Positions 1 through 9,594 are shown, counted from the first letter of the stretch. The stretch: DNA of 49,501 nucleotides from CAYXDO01 sp964463485 (GCA_964463485.1 CAYXDO010000078.1:1-49501), one strand, 5' to 3'. Translations and numbers: made by a program. Notes: generated by a model from the sequence alone, not told the origin.

Positions 1-266
1 GAACGCCAGCCCCGCCTTGTCGATCTTCTATGGTACCGGCTAGGCCGGGTTATGGAAACTACCCGGGCGCAGATCCCGCCGAACGCAAGGGTGCCCGTGC
101 CGGCACCGTGCGGCTGGTCCTCAGGGCCAGATTGAGCCGTGAGGCCCGACGTTTTCGCTCTCCGGTCGCCGAGCCGGTCGACCGAGTCCACGCGGGCTGC
201 GATCGTTGCTTCGGACGACCACCTTTGATAAGAACCGGGCCTCGTTCCAGAAGGGGGCCAATAGTC

Positions 267-1046
267 ATGCCGTGGATCGTCGAGGCTCTACAGGAGGCGT
301 CCGAGAACCATTCGTTTCCGATCTATGAGGTCGTCGGGGTGCTACTCTCGAAGTTTCCGGATGACGCTCGGCGCGGCGCGGAGACGTTCGGCCGAAGCTG
401 CGCCCTCGCGCTTCAGGTAAATTGGCGGGCGCGGGATGAGCTCTCCGCGTTACGAAGGATCGCACGCGAGAAGGCCAAGTCCGTCGCAGCGTCTCAATAT
501 GGCCCGGCGGTCGGTGACGAGGTTCTGGGTATATGGGAGCGCGCGCTCGAACGACACGGCGTTGGCCTCGCCGGGCTCGGACGATTCAGCATGTTCACGA
601 ACGGATGGGTCGCGACGCTGAGAGACGAGCCTGAGGGCACGCGAAGGCTGATGCTGGGCCTCAAGGCCATCCACCGCGCGGACTCCGACGAAGACGCGCT
701 CTCGAGGGCTCGCGACCTCGCCGCGCAGCGGTCCGTACCGTTCGCTGCGATTGCGCGATTCTCCGAGTTGTTGCACTTGGCTCGACCCGCCCTGTTCCCG
801 TTCATCAACGATGAGCAAATGTGGGTTGCCGAATACATGCTCGACTGTTCGCTATCCACCCGGGACGCGTATTTCGAGCGATGGCACGCCATCACACAGC
901 TAGGCCAGAGGCTCGCGCTCGACGCCAACGGTCTGGACAGACTTCTCAGACTCGCCGGGGAGTGTTGGACGAACGACGATGACGCCGAACAGGAGCGCGA
1001 GTTCTTGGAACGGGTCCGGCAGGTCCGAGCGCGCGCCGAGCTCTGA
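267..1046 (+). CDS. Hypothetical protein, 259 aa
   Basis: I do not recognise a family. The ATG at 267 is chosen because a purine-rich AAGGGGG lies about 10 nt upstream; the open frame reaches back to 30, but that upstream part is Arg-rich and looks non-coding. The product is soluble, mostly helical, with no signal peptide or membrane segment. Around residues 168-182 it has a stretch (LLHLARPALFPFIND) that resembles the 'LLHFLRPDLFP' motif of several small uncharacterised helical bacterial proteins; this is only a resemblance. The gene stands alone, 38 bp before the next gene on the same strand. Coding is likely from codon use; function is unknown. Confidence 0.7.
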   Translation: MPWIVEALQEASENHSFPIYEVVGVLLSKFPDDARRGAETFGRSCALALQVNWRARDELSALRRIAREKAKSVAASQYGPAVGDEVLGIWERALERHGVGLAGLGRFSMFTNGWVATLRDEPEGTRRLMLGLKAIHRADSDEDALSRARDLAAQRSVPFAAIARFSELLHLARPALFPFINDEQMWVAEYMLDCSLSTRDAYFERWHAITQLGQRLALDANGLDRLLRLAGECWTNDDDAEQEREFLERVRQVRARAEL

Positions 1047-1084
1047 GGGTTCAGCGGCAGGTGTGGTGGCGCTGAGTAGTCGTT

Positions 1085-2044
1085 ATGAACCAAGAGCGGC
1101 TTGCCAACGCGCCCTGCTCGAACCCGGCATTCTTCTGGAGGCCGTCGAATTGGGATCGGCCTGAGCTCGCGGTCTTGTACCCGTGGATGCAAGAAGGCGG
1201 TGGCAGCGGAGGGAAGAGAGTCGCGAGTTATCGCGCTTCCCTCGTGAAGCAGCAGGCTGGGTTCGTGGTCAGCGTCCACAAGCAGAAGCTCGACGAGGCG
1301 GTAGCCGACGTGTTGGCCAAGTTGGCCGCGCTCGAAGGTCAGACCGAGCACCAAGCCTACGTCGACATGGAAAATGCGATCGCCGGACTCAAGAGAGTGA
1401 TCGAAGCCGGGTCGGAAGCTGGGAGAGTGAGCAAGGCCTATGGCAAGAGGCTCGCCGCGGAGAGTCAGAAGCTCACGAGCTATCGCGCCGAGATGAGAAA
1501 GCTCCGAGTGAGTGCGAACGAGAACGTGGCGAAGGGGAGGATCGAAGTCTACGAGAGCGCTCCGACGCCGGAGACTTCGGCCCGAGCCAAGGAGGCGATC
1601 TCGACCCTCCTCAAAGTCATCGAGGCGGGCAGGTCATTCAAGACGAAGGACAAGAAGTACGGTCAGTTCTTGGCGGCCGCGGAGAAGCGGGCGAAGGGCT
1701 ATTCGAAGGGCCTCGAAAAGAAAGCGAAGGCCGAGCCGGCGGCAGAAGAGACGGCGGCGTCGGAGCCAACTCAAGAAGAGGAGGAGGCGCCCAAGCCGAA
1801 AGTCGCGGCCAACAAGACGCTGACCAAGGCGTTGGCGGCGGCGATGAAGAAGATGGGCGTACTCAAGAAGAAGGCGAGCAAGAAGAACATCGACGCGGCC
1901 CAAGCCGCGGTGGACGCGCTCGACGACGCGCTGGCCGAGGCCTCGAGCCTGGCGAAGAGTAAGAAACACGGGAAGCTGTACGCGAAGGCCAAGAAGGCGG
2001 CGAGGAGCTACAAGGCGACGTTGGAGAAGAAGCGAGGGAACTGA
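1085..2044 (+). CDS. Lys/Ala-rich helical-repeat protein, 319 aa
   Basis: No known family is recognised. The protein is very rich in Lys, Ala and Glu and should be almost entirely alpha-helical. I see three related units of about 48 residues, near 91-139, 166-213 and 268-316. They share the pattern A..AI..L..VIEAG followed by K.YG..LA.A and a closing SYR/GYS/SYK. An acidic low-complexity linker (about 217-237) separates units two and three. The start is uncertain: ATG 1085 gives a 34-residue head unlike the rest, and ATG 1187 (MQEGGG) is an alternative. A broken paralogue lies at 12975-13768 (minus) and a 59-bp relic at 2960-3018. The stop is 1 nt from the GTG of the next lipoprotein gene, which suggests coupling. 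A structural or DNA/envelope-binding role is only a guess. Confidence 0.7.
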   Translation: MNQERLANAPCSNPAFFWRPSNWDRPELAVLYPWMQEGGGSGGKRVASYRASLVKQQAGFVVSVHKQKLDEAVADVLAKLAALEGQTEHQAYVDMENAIAGLKRVIEAGSEAGRVSKAYGKRLAAESQKLTSYRAEMRKLRVSANENVAKGRIEVYESAPTPETSARAKEAISTLLKVIEAGRSFKTKDKKYGQFLAAAEKRAKGYSKGLEKKAKAEPAAEETAASEPTQEEEEAPKPKVAANKTLTKALAAAMKKMGVLKKKASKKNIDAAQAAVDALDDALAEASSLAKSKKHGKLYAKAKKAARSYKATLEKKRGN

Positions 2045-2045
2045 C

Positions 2046-2381
2046 GTGCTTCGAACGCTGCGACTTGTTCATACACTCTCCATCGGGCTTTTGTTCGGAT
2101 CCGCGGGATGTGAGGGTACCGAAACACAAACTCATACGTGGCCCAAGTGTGCGCCCCCCCTCTCGAGTGAACTTTCTGGCAACTGCAACGACGATCGAGA
2201 GTGTTCGGTCGGCGGCTGCAACGGCGAGCTTTGCACCTCGACGGCGTCCATCGCGACTTTTTGTGAAATCAGCGGAGGCGGAAGCCCGGTGGACACCTTG
2301 TGTCGGTGCCGCGACCATCGATGTCAGTTTGTCCAGATCGATTGTAATCCAGAAGGGGTCGACGAGCGCCAACTCCCGTGA
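2046..2381 (+). CDS. Small lipoprotein with eight-cysteine-type cluster, 111 aa
   Basis: This is a predicted exported lipoprotein. The N-terminus is a short basic and hydrophobic signal ending in a lipobox (LFGSAGC, Cys at about residue 22). The mature part has the Cys spacing of the 'eight-cysteine-cluster' modules common in Myxococcota: CNDDRECSVGGCNGELC, then TFCEI, then CRCRDHRCQF. These modules are presumed to be disulfide-bonded in the periplasm or at the surface, and their function is unknown. The start is a GTG only 1 nt after the stop of the helical-repeat gene, so the two are probably co-translated. The lipoprotein call is fairly safe; the module name is from memory of the pattern. 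Confidence 0.7.
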   Translation: MLRTLRLVHTLSIGLLFGSAGCEGTETQTHTWPKCAPPLSSELSGNCNDDRECSVGGCNGELCTSTASIATFCEISGGGSPVDTLCRCRDHRCQFVQIDCNPEGVDERQLP

Positions 2382-3079
2382 GCGTTCAGGGTTGCGACGA
2401 AGCCAAGCTTGCGATGCCTGAGTTGCTCAGGAATGACGAGAAGCTACCTACCCACCCTCAACCGGCGGCTGCGTCGGCGTGGGTTCCACGGTGCGCTCGG
2501 GTCGACGTTTTGGCGATGCACCGTCGCGACTCGTTCCGCGCTGAGCTCGTCGGAGAGTCGCCCCGTGGGCCGTGAACGTGGTCACCAACTCATTCGTGAG
2601 CTCGGTCGCTCGCGCCCCCGAGATCGAGCTCCGTCGAACCCCAGCACCTCGTCGCTCGCCTCCGGCACCCACTCCGATTGGGCCTCCTCGATGAGCTGAC
2701 TCGCGACCGATTTTGGAGCCATGGGCTTGGGCAGAGCGGCCCCTGCCAACTGAGCTTCGGTCCGCGTCCGACTCACCAGCGTACTCATCGCCTCTGCCAC
2801 CGAGCCACGTCGGCCGACGCGGAGAGGCAGCCCGTCTCGACCAAGCGAAGCTGCAAGGTCAGGAGCACGGACGCAAGGCGACGCCCGGGCTCGTGACCGC
2901 ACCGATTGGGCACGAGCGCCGCCGAAGTCGGGAACCCTCTGGCAATCCACCGCTCCGAGCTCCGGGTGAGTGCGAACGAGACCGTGGTGAAGGGGAGGAT
3001 CGAAGTGTACGCGAGCGCCCGCGACGAAGTCCTCGCACCAAACGTCCCCACGTTTCGCCGCGCATACGATTCTCTCGAG
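2382..3079. other. Gene-poor stretch with relic sequences
   Basis: No intact gene is convincing here. Positions 2960-3018 repeat, with about six differences, the segment 1502-1560 of the helical-repeat gene (encoding RVSANE.V.KGRIEVY.SA), so a fragment of a paralogue lies here in the same orientation. On the minus strand around 2450-2830 two overlapping frames look weakly coding (one contains SQLIEEAQSEWVPEASDEVL, the other ARATELTNELVTTFTAHG). They may be a frameshifted remnant of one gene, but I cannot identify it. Confidence 0.4.
2960..3018 (+). pseudogene. Fragment of helical-repeat gene paralogue
   Basis: This 59-bp segment aligns without gaps to 1502-1560 of the intact helical-repeat gene, with about six substitutions, and preserves the reading frame over the matched part. 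Nothing on either side matches, so it is a small relic left by duplication and decay or by recombination. It lies between the Cys-cluster lipoprotein and the nucleotidyltransferase-like gene. Confidence 0.55.
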
Positions 3080-3616
3080 TTACTCATCTCCGGTCCAGGC
3101 TTCGTCGACGATCGCTTGCCACTTCGGGCTCAACTTCGGCGCATGGGTCGCGACCAACTCACGACAGGCATCCAAATCAAGACCCGCGCGCACGAGCTGC
3201 AGGAGATCCAGCCGGTCTTTTGGGCGAGGTGATTTGAGCTTCATGAAGACCAGCGCTTCGATGGGGACGACTCGGATACCTCCTGTCTCGACCGAGTGAA
3301 GCAACGCTTCTTTCAAAAATGGCTCATCGGGTTGAACCGAGAGATGATCGATCGCGACGCCGTTGATTTGAATGGGAACTCCGCCCGCCATCGTGACGAC
3401 GCCGCCCCCGTGGACGACGAAGGCTTCATCACTGACGAGGAAATCCACGTCTTTCGTCGCTCGCGGAAAACCGTGAGCCCCGACCGCGAGACCTCCGCAG
3501 AGCGCGTGGGTCACACCCGCGCGAGTCAGCATTTCGTCGGCGACGCGCATTGCCCGGAGGATTCGGTCCGCGACGACATCGTCAAGGAGATGAATATTTG
3601 GAGTCTCGACACTCAT
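3080..3616 (-). CDS. Nucleotidyltransferase-fold protein (AbiEii/DUF6036-like), 178 aa
   Basis: This is a predicted soluble protein with a minimal nucleotidyltransferase core. Residues about 39-60 read ALCGGLAVGAHGFPRATKDVDFLV: the GG.A helix followed by an R.T.DvDf strand with paired acids, as in MNT/AbiEii-like and DUF6036-type proteins. A later KL..PR.KDRLDLLQLV segment is also usual for that group. ATG 3616 is preferred over the longer frame to 3748 because AGGAAA lies 8 nt upstream. Such proteins act alone in metabolism or regulation, or as toxins or antitoxins in AbiE-like pairs; I see no partner next to it. It follows the helicase operon on the same strand after about 700 bp of repeat-rich DNA. 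Confidence 0.7.
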   Translation of the reverse strand: MSVETPNIHLLDDVVADRILRAMRVADEMLTRAGVTHALCGGLAVGAHGFPRATKDVDFLVSDEAFVVHGGGVVTMAGGVPIQINGVAIDHLSVQPDEPFLKEALLHSVETGGIRVVPIEALVFMKLKSPRPKDRLDLLQLVRAGLDLDACRELVATHAPKLSPKWQAIVDEAWTGDE

Positions 3617-4327
3617 GATTCGATTTCCTGCGAGACTCAGATGGGGGATGCCGGGCACAAGGCCACGATGCGCTCCGATCAGTGCCAGCGCAACCGGATC
3701 GTTGATTTTCGGACAACCGGCATCCGTTCCAGCGCTGGGCTTGCTCACGCTCTTCGCGCGCCGCTTTCGCTTCCCGCCGCTTCCCTTTCTTCACACCGAT
3801 CCTCGGCGTGGGCACACCGATCCTCATCGTCTTCGCGTCGATCAGCCGTGATGAGTTGTTCAAGGCCTACGAGGCGCCCGCGGCGCGGTCGACGTCCCGA
3901 CCGATTCCGAGCGGTGCTCCCGACCGATTCCGAGCGGTGCCTGACCGATTCCGAGCGGTGCCCCCCGACCGATTCCGAGCGGCACGCCTGGAGGCGGCAG
4001 CGGGGAGCGATGCACGAAGTCTTGCGGTGACTTGGATGGCGTAGGGCTATCAGTCCGACGGTCCCGCCGTAGCGTCGTCGACCGGCGCGCGCGAGGCATG
4101 ACATCCAGATTGCTGTCAATGCATGCACAAGGACCAACTCCCAGGTACCCGGTCTGGCCGATCCCGGCAGCAATCTCGGCGGCAGGGCGGTGCCTCTCGG
4201 GGGCAGGAGGACGGTTCCCGGCGGAATCGGCTGCTCGGAATCGGCAGCGGAATCGGGGACCATCACGAGCAGCGATAAGGCTCTGGGGACACGGGCAAGC
4301 TCGAGCAAACAACACAGGGCGCGCCCG
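3617..4327. other. Intergenic region rich in short GATTCCGAG repeats
   Basis: No gene is recognised between the nucleotidyltransferase-like gene and the end of the helicase gene. The stretch holds four near-exact 19-mers at 3899-3985 and a looser group of GGAATCGG words at 4200-4260. Open frames crossing it translate the repeat into RSESVG- or DSERC-like strings and are not credible proteins. Confidence 0.6.
3899..3985. repeat. Four short direct repeats, unit GACCGATTCCGAGCGGTGC
   Basis: Copies start at 3899, 3922, 3943 and 3967. The first three are identical over 19 bp and the fourth differs near its end. Spacers are only 2-5 nt, so this is a degenerate tandem array, not a CRISPR. Confidence 0.8.
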
Positions 4328-7300
4328 TCAAGTCGTGCCTCGACCTCCCTCCGCCAAGAGCGATTCAAGTCGGGCGACGAGAAGCTCCAACTCCCGGCGC
4401 GGGTCTCGGTACCAATCGGTCGACCACACGCGAAGCAGCCTCCAACCCAGCCGTTCGAGCGCCTCTTGCCGAAGGCGGTCACGGTCGCGGGCGGAACGCG
4501 CCGAGTGATACGTGGCTCCGTCGCACTCGATGCCGCAGAGAAAGCCGTGCGGGTACTTGGGGTGCCGAATCCCGAGGTCGATGAAATATCCAGACACACC
4601 CACTTGGGGCACGACGTCGAACCCGTGTCGCTGCAGCCCCTCCGCCACGAACACTTCGAAATCGCTGTCCGGCTCCCGCCCCGTCGCCGAGCCGGAGTCG
4701 ACTCGGCCAGTCGCAGCATACTCCAAGTAAGCCTTCAGCGCGCGTACACCTCGGCTCCGGCCCTCCTCGCGGATCTGCTCGGACCGCATCGACGTGAACA
4801 CGACGACTCGCGACTTCGCCCGCGTGAACAGGACGTTCAGCCGGCGATGCCCAGCCTGCGTGCTGATCGGACCGAATCGCTGGGCGAACTTGCCCGCTTC
4901 ATCCGGGCCGTAGACCGTGCTGATGTAGATGATGTCGCGCTCGTCGCCTTGAACGTTCTCGAGGTTCTTCACGAAGAAGGGCTCGAGCGAACCCTCGAAG
5001 CCCGCCACATACTCCTGGCATGCCGGATCGTTGGCGATGGCTGACTCGAGCTCCTCGTGGATGAGCTCGCGCTGCTTCAGGTTGAGTGCGACAATTCCGA
5101 GACTCCGCCGCTCGCCCAGCGGAAGAGCAGCATGCCGCCGCATGTGGTCGCGGGCAGCCTGCACGACCTGCCGCGCCTCGGGCTCGTTGACCTGCGCGCG
5201 GTATAACGGCTTGTCGACGGCGACGTGCTCGACACCCACTCCGGTCCGCAGGTCCGGGCTCGGAAAGACGATCAGGCGGTCGTTGTAGAAGTGCCGGTTC
5301 GAGAACGCGATCAGGCTCTCGTGGCGCGAGCGATAATGCCACCTCAGCTCACGGGATGGGCGCAGACGACTGAGCGCCAAATCGAGGATGGATTCCAAGT
5401 CCAGGGGGTCGTTGTCGGCGTCGACCTCGTCATCGAGGTTGGACTCACCTCGGTCGAAGAATGACGTCGGAGGCAACTGCTCGGGGTCGCCGACGACCAC
5501 GAGCTGCCGCGCGCGTGCGACGGCGCCCAAGGCCTCCTCCGGTCGCATCTGCGAGGCTTCATCGATGATCAACAGGTCGAAGGTGATGCCGCCCTGTGGC
5601 AGGAGTTGGGCGACCGACAGAGGGCTCATCATGAAACACGGCATCGCGCTCTGGATGGTCTCTCCCGCCCGTTCGACCAGGCTTCGGAGCGGGATGTGGC
5701 GGGTCTTCTTGGACGTCTCGTGGCGAATCAGCCTGGACCCCGTGAGGGTCGCGGGCTTGGCCGTGTAACCTTCGCCCTCTGGAATCGCTCGACTGGTCAT
5801 CGTTGCGGCGAGGAGTTGCTGATTGAGTCGGAGCACCTCTCGTTCGAGCTCGGCGAAGCGGCGGCGGGCCTCGTCCTGACGCAGACCCGAGAATCGGCCG
5901 AGCTCGGGCCAGAGCTGGAATGCTCGGTTGGCCGCGCTCCGCCACAGAAGCCGTTCGAACGCGCTCGGGAGCTCCGAGAGACGTAGTCCCTCTTCGATGA
6001 GTTGGACGGCGAGGGGACCGAGGTCGTCCGCGGCGTCGCCAAGCGCGCGGACGAGAGCGGTATAGGTGCCGAGGCGATCGGTCGCGGCTCGCGCCCTGGC
6101 GATGCGAGCGCGGATCGCAGCGAATGAACGTGGACCGCTCCCGAACATCTCTGCCTCGTTGATCGAGAGCAGGACGTCGAGGCGCTCGTAGGCGGCGCGT
6201 TGCGTCTGCAACCGCCCATCCAGCTCGGAGGCGAGCGAATGACAGAGCGCGAGTGGGATCTGCATCGAGAGTAGACGCGTCTTCAAAGGCAGCGGCAGGG
6301 CAGCCGCGTGAATCTGCTTTGCCAGCGCGAGCGTTCTCTCGATGGGTTCGACGTCTGCGCCCGGCCCTGCGAACCAGGGGCGAAAGACGCGTCTCGGAGC
6401 CTCGCAGAGCGTGGCTTCCGCCTCGCTGAGTTGGACTATCGCTTCGAGAAGTCGCGGAATTTCGGCGAAGAGTAGACTCGGGCGGAGCCCAAGGCGCTCG
6501 GCCTCCCGCGAGGCCTCGGCGAGCTCGATCGCGCGCTCGTGCTTTCGTCGCGCGGCAGGAGCAGGGGCCTCGCGAAGAACAGCCACCTCCTGAGCCATGC
6601 CATAGTCCGGCCCCGACTCGCGGCTCGCGAGGTCTCGGAGCTCATCCATGCCCGCAGTCAAGAGTCTGGAGCGAATTCTCGTGGGAACCAACCCGAGCCC
6701 GGCGAAGCGGGTTCGGGCCGTGTCAGCGAAGGTCGCCGCGCCAAGCAGGAGCTCGAACGGAGTGTCCATCCCGCGCCAATGAGACCCACAGACTCGCGAC
6801 AACTCCGGATCGCTCTCCAGCCTTTGCTTCGACTCCAGCGCCGCCGCGATCCGCTCGAAGCCGTCGGCCATCGACGCGTGAGTACCGCCCTGTCCTCGCG
6901 ACCCTCGCGACAGGCCACGATGACACGCGCGCGCTTGCCAGACCGCCGGAGAGAAGATCCACAGCCAGTTCGCCGCTCTGAGCGTGCGCGCATGATCTCG
7001 TAGCACCTCGACGCTGGGCGCCGAGTGGAGCACGAACTCGGCATCGAGCTCCGCGAGCCGCTTGCGTAACTCATCCATCCGCCGCAGCCCTTCGGACAGA
7101 ATCGCGGCGGAGCCCTCCGCGATCACCGCCGGATCTCGCGCGAGCAGGACCTGTCCGGGCGTCCGCGCGACGAGCTCGATCGCCTCGATGATGAGTCGCG
7201 CTCCGGCAGGAAGCGGCTCCTCTTCGATACCGAAGGCGGCATACAGCACTCTGGATCCGGCCAGGCGGGCGTCGAGCTCAGCGGCCTCTCGCCCGAGCCG

Positions 7301-9442
7301 ATCGGCCTCGGAGGCCGCCGTTTGGGCGGAGTGACCCAGATCCTCCGCTCGCGCATCCAAGAGCTGGCGGAGCGCTCGTGGGTCTGGGATGGGCGCCGAC
7401 GGCCGCAACACGGCCTCGATCGAACGCTTGGCCCGATCCCACTTGCGCGCCGCGTCCACCACCTCGGTCGCGAGTTGCACCTGAGTCAGATCGTTCAGGA
7501 GCGCGAGAAGGTCGGCAGGAGCGCCCGAGGCGTCGACTGGAAGGCGCCTGAGTTGCTCGACGCTCAACGTCGTGTCCTCGAATCCCTCGAGGTGGAGCCC
7601 CAGCGGCTCGCACTTTGCCGCCGCCGAGATCGCGTGGTCCAGTGTACCGATCAACACGTCGCACGAGCGCGCGACCTCGTCGACTCGGGCCACGGTGAGG
7701 TCGAGCGATGTGACTCCCCACCAGGGATGCTCACGAATTCGCTCTGCCGGACCAACCGCGACCTCAAAGGTGCGAGCCACGACCGCAGCGTGGCCACGCA
7801 TCGTCTCGATTCGAGCCTCGGTAAACGTGTCAGGCTCGGCTGGGAGTCTCACCTCGTCGATCCTCGCCAGATGCTCGGTCGAGGCACGAGTCCGCTGATC
7901 TCGCCAGAGAACGTCGAAGACTTTGACGCCAGTGGCCCCAAAGGGTCGATTCAGCGTCTCCACGTAGGTCTTCAGCTCTCGCTTCGTCTCCTCGAGCTGC
8001 CGCAGAGTCGGCTCGAGCTGCTGGGGCGAGATCTCTGGCCGTCGCGCGAGACGCCGGGCCAGCGCGGCGATGACTTCCTTCTTGGCGAGCTTGCGCGGGT
8101 CGTGCGCCTCGAACCGGAAGTCCGCCAAGCCGGCGTCGTCGAGGCGCTTTCGAACCACGTCCAAGGCCGCCATCTTCTCGGCGACGAACAGCACCGTTTT
8201 TCCTTGGGAGAGTGCGCCAGCGATCAGGTTGGTGATCGTCTGCGACTTGCCGGTGCCCGGCGGACCCTTGATGGCGCGGCTATGGCCGCGGGCGACGTCG
8301 ACGATGGCGCTGAGTTGGGAGCTGTCCGCGTCGGCGATGAGCGGAGGGATGTCGCGAGCGACGATCGGGTGATCGACGTCGTACTCATCGGCGTAATCAG
8401 CGACTGGCAACTCATCGACGGAGCCCAACAGGCTGGCGACTCCGCCCTGCGCGGGAAGAGTTCCGGCGGACTCCCAAGCCGCCCGCTCGAGGTCATGCCA
8501 CATGACGATGCGATCGAAGCTGAACAGTCCGATGGTCAGGTAACGCCGGACTCTCCAACTGGGGAAAGGGCGAATGGCGCTCTCGACGGCGGCCAGATAC
8601 GACAGCGGTGCGTCGGGGTCGAAGGCCGGAAGGCGAAGCCGCGCATCTCGGGACAACCGCTCGCCGAGGGCCGGGTTGGGCTCGGGAGTGCTTTCGCCCG
8701 CCGCACTCACCGAGTACTCATACTTGGCGCCGGGGACCGCACTGCGCCGGATCTCGCGCGGGAGCAGCACCAGCGGCGAGAGCTGGGGTCGCTCGAGCTT
8801 GGGATCGGTCCACTCGAGGAAGCCAACCGCCGCGTGGAGAGTGTTGACGCCCGTTTCGGCGATCTGTGTGCGGACTGCGTCAAGGACACCAGAGCATTTG
8901 CGCTCCGCGAGATCGGGAAAGAGGAGAGTCCTGAGGAAGCGTCGCGGCTGGCCCGAGTCGAGCGGGAGCTCGTACGATGGGTCGATGCCGTGAGCTCGGG
9001 CGTGGTCGCTCGCGGTTACGAGCGGGCCCGCTTTGCGAGCGGGGAGGCCGAGGGTCGTGCGAACTCGGTCGCGGAGCGCGCGCTCTTCCTTGCGAATCAA
9101 GAGGGAGTCGGGCGCGTCCGACTCCGACTTGGCCAACGCCTCGGCATAAGCTTCGTCGGTCAAGCGGGCGGTCTCGAGCGCGTCGAGAAACTCGGCCGTG
9201 GCCTCGTCCGGCGGCTCGTCTGGCGGAGGCGGCAGGCTCTGAAGCACGAGCTTCCCGTCCGATTCGACCGCGTCGAGGAAGCCTTTGAGTGAAGTGTCGA
9301 CGATCCGGAGCTGCCGGCGTGAGCGGTCCGAGTGCCGAAAGTTGAGGAGCGCGCTGCGGTTCGAGAGATCGAGCAGCTTCGTTCGCAGGCTGTCGAGCTG
9401 CCGCTCGATGGCTTCGGTGAGCTCGGGCGTGGGAGGGGTCAT
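4328..9442 (-). CDS. DUF4011-type SF1 helicase with C-terminal Vsr/REase-like domain, 1,704 aa
   Basis: This is a large predicted ATP-dependent DNA or RNA helicase-nuclease. The N-terminus (about 10-70; LRTKLLDLSNRSALLNFRH) matches DUF4011, which precedes superfamily 1 helicases. Walker A is GPPGTGKSQT near residue 391. Walker B is LLIIDEASQ near 1290, followed by VVVGDPEQLPPTSFF (motif III) and late motifs including LNVLFTRAKSRVVVF. The C-terminus (about 1590-1690; VGVSGYFIDLGIR, CGIECDGATYH, LRVWSTDWYRDP) fits the MTES_1575/Vsr-like endonuclease fold. ATG 9442 overlaps the stop of the TPR gene as ATGA, fixing the start and implying coupling. Helicases of this architecture are often found in anti-phage islands; that role is inferred here. 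Residues 1-362 are duplicated at 14320-15406. Confidence 0.9.
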   Translation of the reverse strand: MTPPTPELTEAIERQLDSLRTKLLDLSNRSALLNFRHSDRSRRQLRIVDTSLKGFLDAVESDGKLVLQSLPPPPDEPPDEATAEFLDALETARLTDEAYAEALAKSESDAPDSLLIRKEERALRDRVRTTLGLPARKAGPLVTASDHARAHGIDPSYELPLDSGQPRRFLRTLLFPDLAERKCSGVLDAVRTQIAETGVNTLHAAVGFLEWTDPKLERPQLSPLVLLPREIRRSAVPGAKYEYSVSAAGESTPEPNPALGERLSRDARLRLPAFDPDAPLSYLAAVESAIRPFPSWRVRRYLTIGLFSFDRIVMWHDLERAAWESAGTLPAQGGVASLLGSVDELPVADYADEYDVDHPIVARDIPPLIADADSSQLSAIVDVARGHSRAIKGPPGTGKSQTITNLIAGALSQGKTVLFVAEKMAALDVVRKRLDDAGLADFRFEAHDPRKLAKKEVIAALARRLARRPEISPQQLEPTLRQLEETKRELKTYVETLNRPFGATGVKVFDVLWRDQRTRASTEHLARIDEVRLPAEPDTFTEARIETMRGHAAVVARTFEVAVGPAERIREHPWWGVTSLDLTVARVDEVARSCDVLIGTLDHAISAAAKCEPLGLHLEGFEDTTLSVEQLRRLPVDASGAPADLLALLNDLTQVQLATEVVDAARKWDRAKRSIEAVLRPSAPIPDPRALRQLLDARAEDLGHSAQTAASEADRLGREAAELDARLAGSRVLYAAFGIEEEPLPAGARLIIEAIELVARTPGQVLLARDPAVIAEGSAAILSEGLRRMDELRKRLAELDAEFVLHSAPSVEVLRDHARTLRAANWLWIFSPAVWQARACHRGLSRGSRGQGGTHASMADGFERIAAALESKQRLESDPELSRVCGSHWRGMDTPFELLLGAATFADTARTRFAGLGLVPTRIRSRLLTAGMDELRDLASRESGPDYGMAQEVAVLREAPAPAARRKHERAIELAEASREAERLGLRPSLLFAEIPRLLEAIVQLSEAEATLCEAPRRVFRPWFAGPGADVEPIERTLALAKQIHAAALPLPLKTRLLSMQIPLALCHSLASELDGRLQTQRAAYERLDVLLSINEAEMFGSGPRSFAAIRARIARARAATDRLGTYTALVRALGDAADDLGPLAVQLIEEGLRLSELPSAFERLLWRSAANRAFQLWPELGRFSGLRQDEARRRFAELEREVLRLNQQLLAATMTSRAIPEGEGYTAKPATLTGSRLIRHETSKKTRHIPLRSLVERAGETIQSAMPCFMMSPLSVAQLLPQGGITFDLLIIDEASQMRPEEALGAVARARQLVVVGDPEQLPPTSFFDRGESNLDDEVDADNDPLDLESILDLALSRLRPSRELRWHYRSRHESLIAFSNRHFYNDRLIVFPSPDLRTGVGVEHVAVDKPLYRAQVNEPEARQVVQAARDHMRRHAALPLGERRSLGIVALNLKQRELIHEELESAIANDPACQEYVAGFEGSLEPFFVKNLENVQGDERDIIYISTVYGPDEAGKFAQRFGPISTQAGHRRLNVLFTRAKSRVVVFTSMRSEQIREEGRSRGVRALKAYLEYAATGRVDSGSATGREPDSDFEVFVAEGLQRHGFDVVPQVGVSGYFIDLGIRHPKYPHGFLCGIECDGATYHSARSARDRDRLRQEALERLGWRLLRVWSTDWYRDPRRELELLVARLESLLAEGGRGTT

Positions 9443-9594
9443 TCGCACCCTTCGAGGACGACGAGCGCGAGCCGATTCCCAGGATTCCAAAGCAAAGCGC
9501 GACGGGCGTACTTCACCGCCGATTTGCGCTGGCCCAGCATCTGGTAGCAGTGCGCGACGCTCGAAAGCGCATACGAGTTCCGCGGGTCGAGCTC
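8356..9594. repeat. 1.24-kb direct repeat, copy 1 (helicase 5' end plus TPR 3' end)
   Basis: This segment is repeated at 14320-15558 with a constant offset of 5,964 bp and no gaps. From 8356 to about 9337 the two copies look identical. From 9338 to 9594 I count 11 substitutions. It covers the first 362 codons of the helicase gene and the last 51 or so codons of the TPR gene, including their ATGA junction. Confidence 0.9.

Noticed and set aside
3899..3985. CRISPR-like repeats
   Set aside because: Units are 19 bp with 2-5 nt spacers, far from repeat-spacer architecture, and there is no cas gene.
7322..9292. 656-codon open frame on the plus strand opposite the helicase gene
   Set aside because: It mirrors the helicase codons in a GC-rich gene, has no domain I recognise, and the opposite strand encodes clear helicase motifs and an ATGA-linked start.
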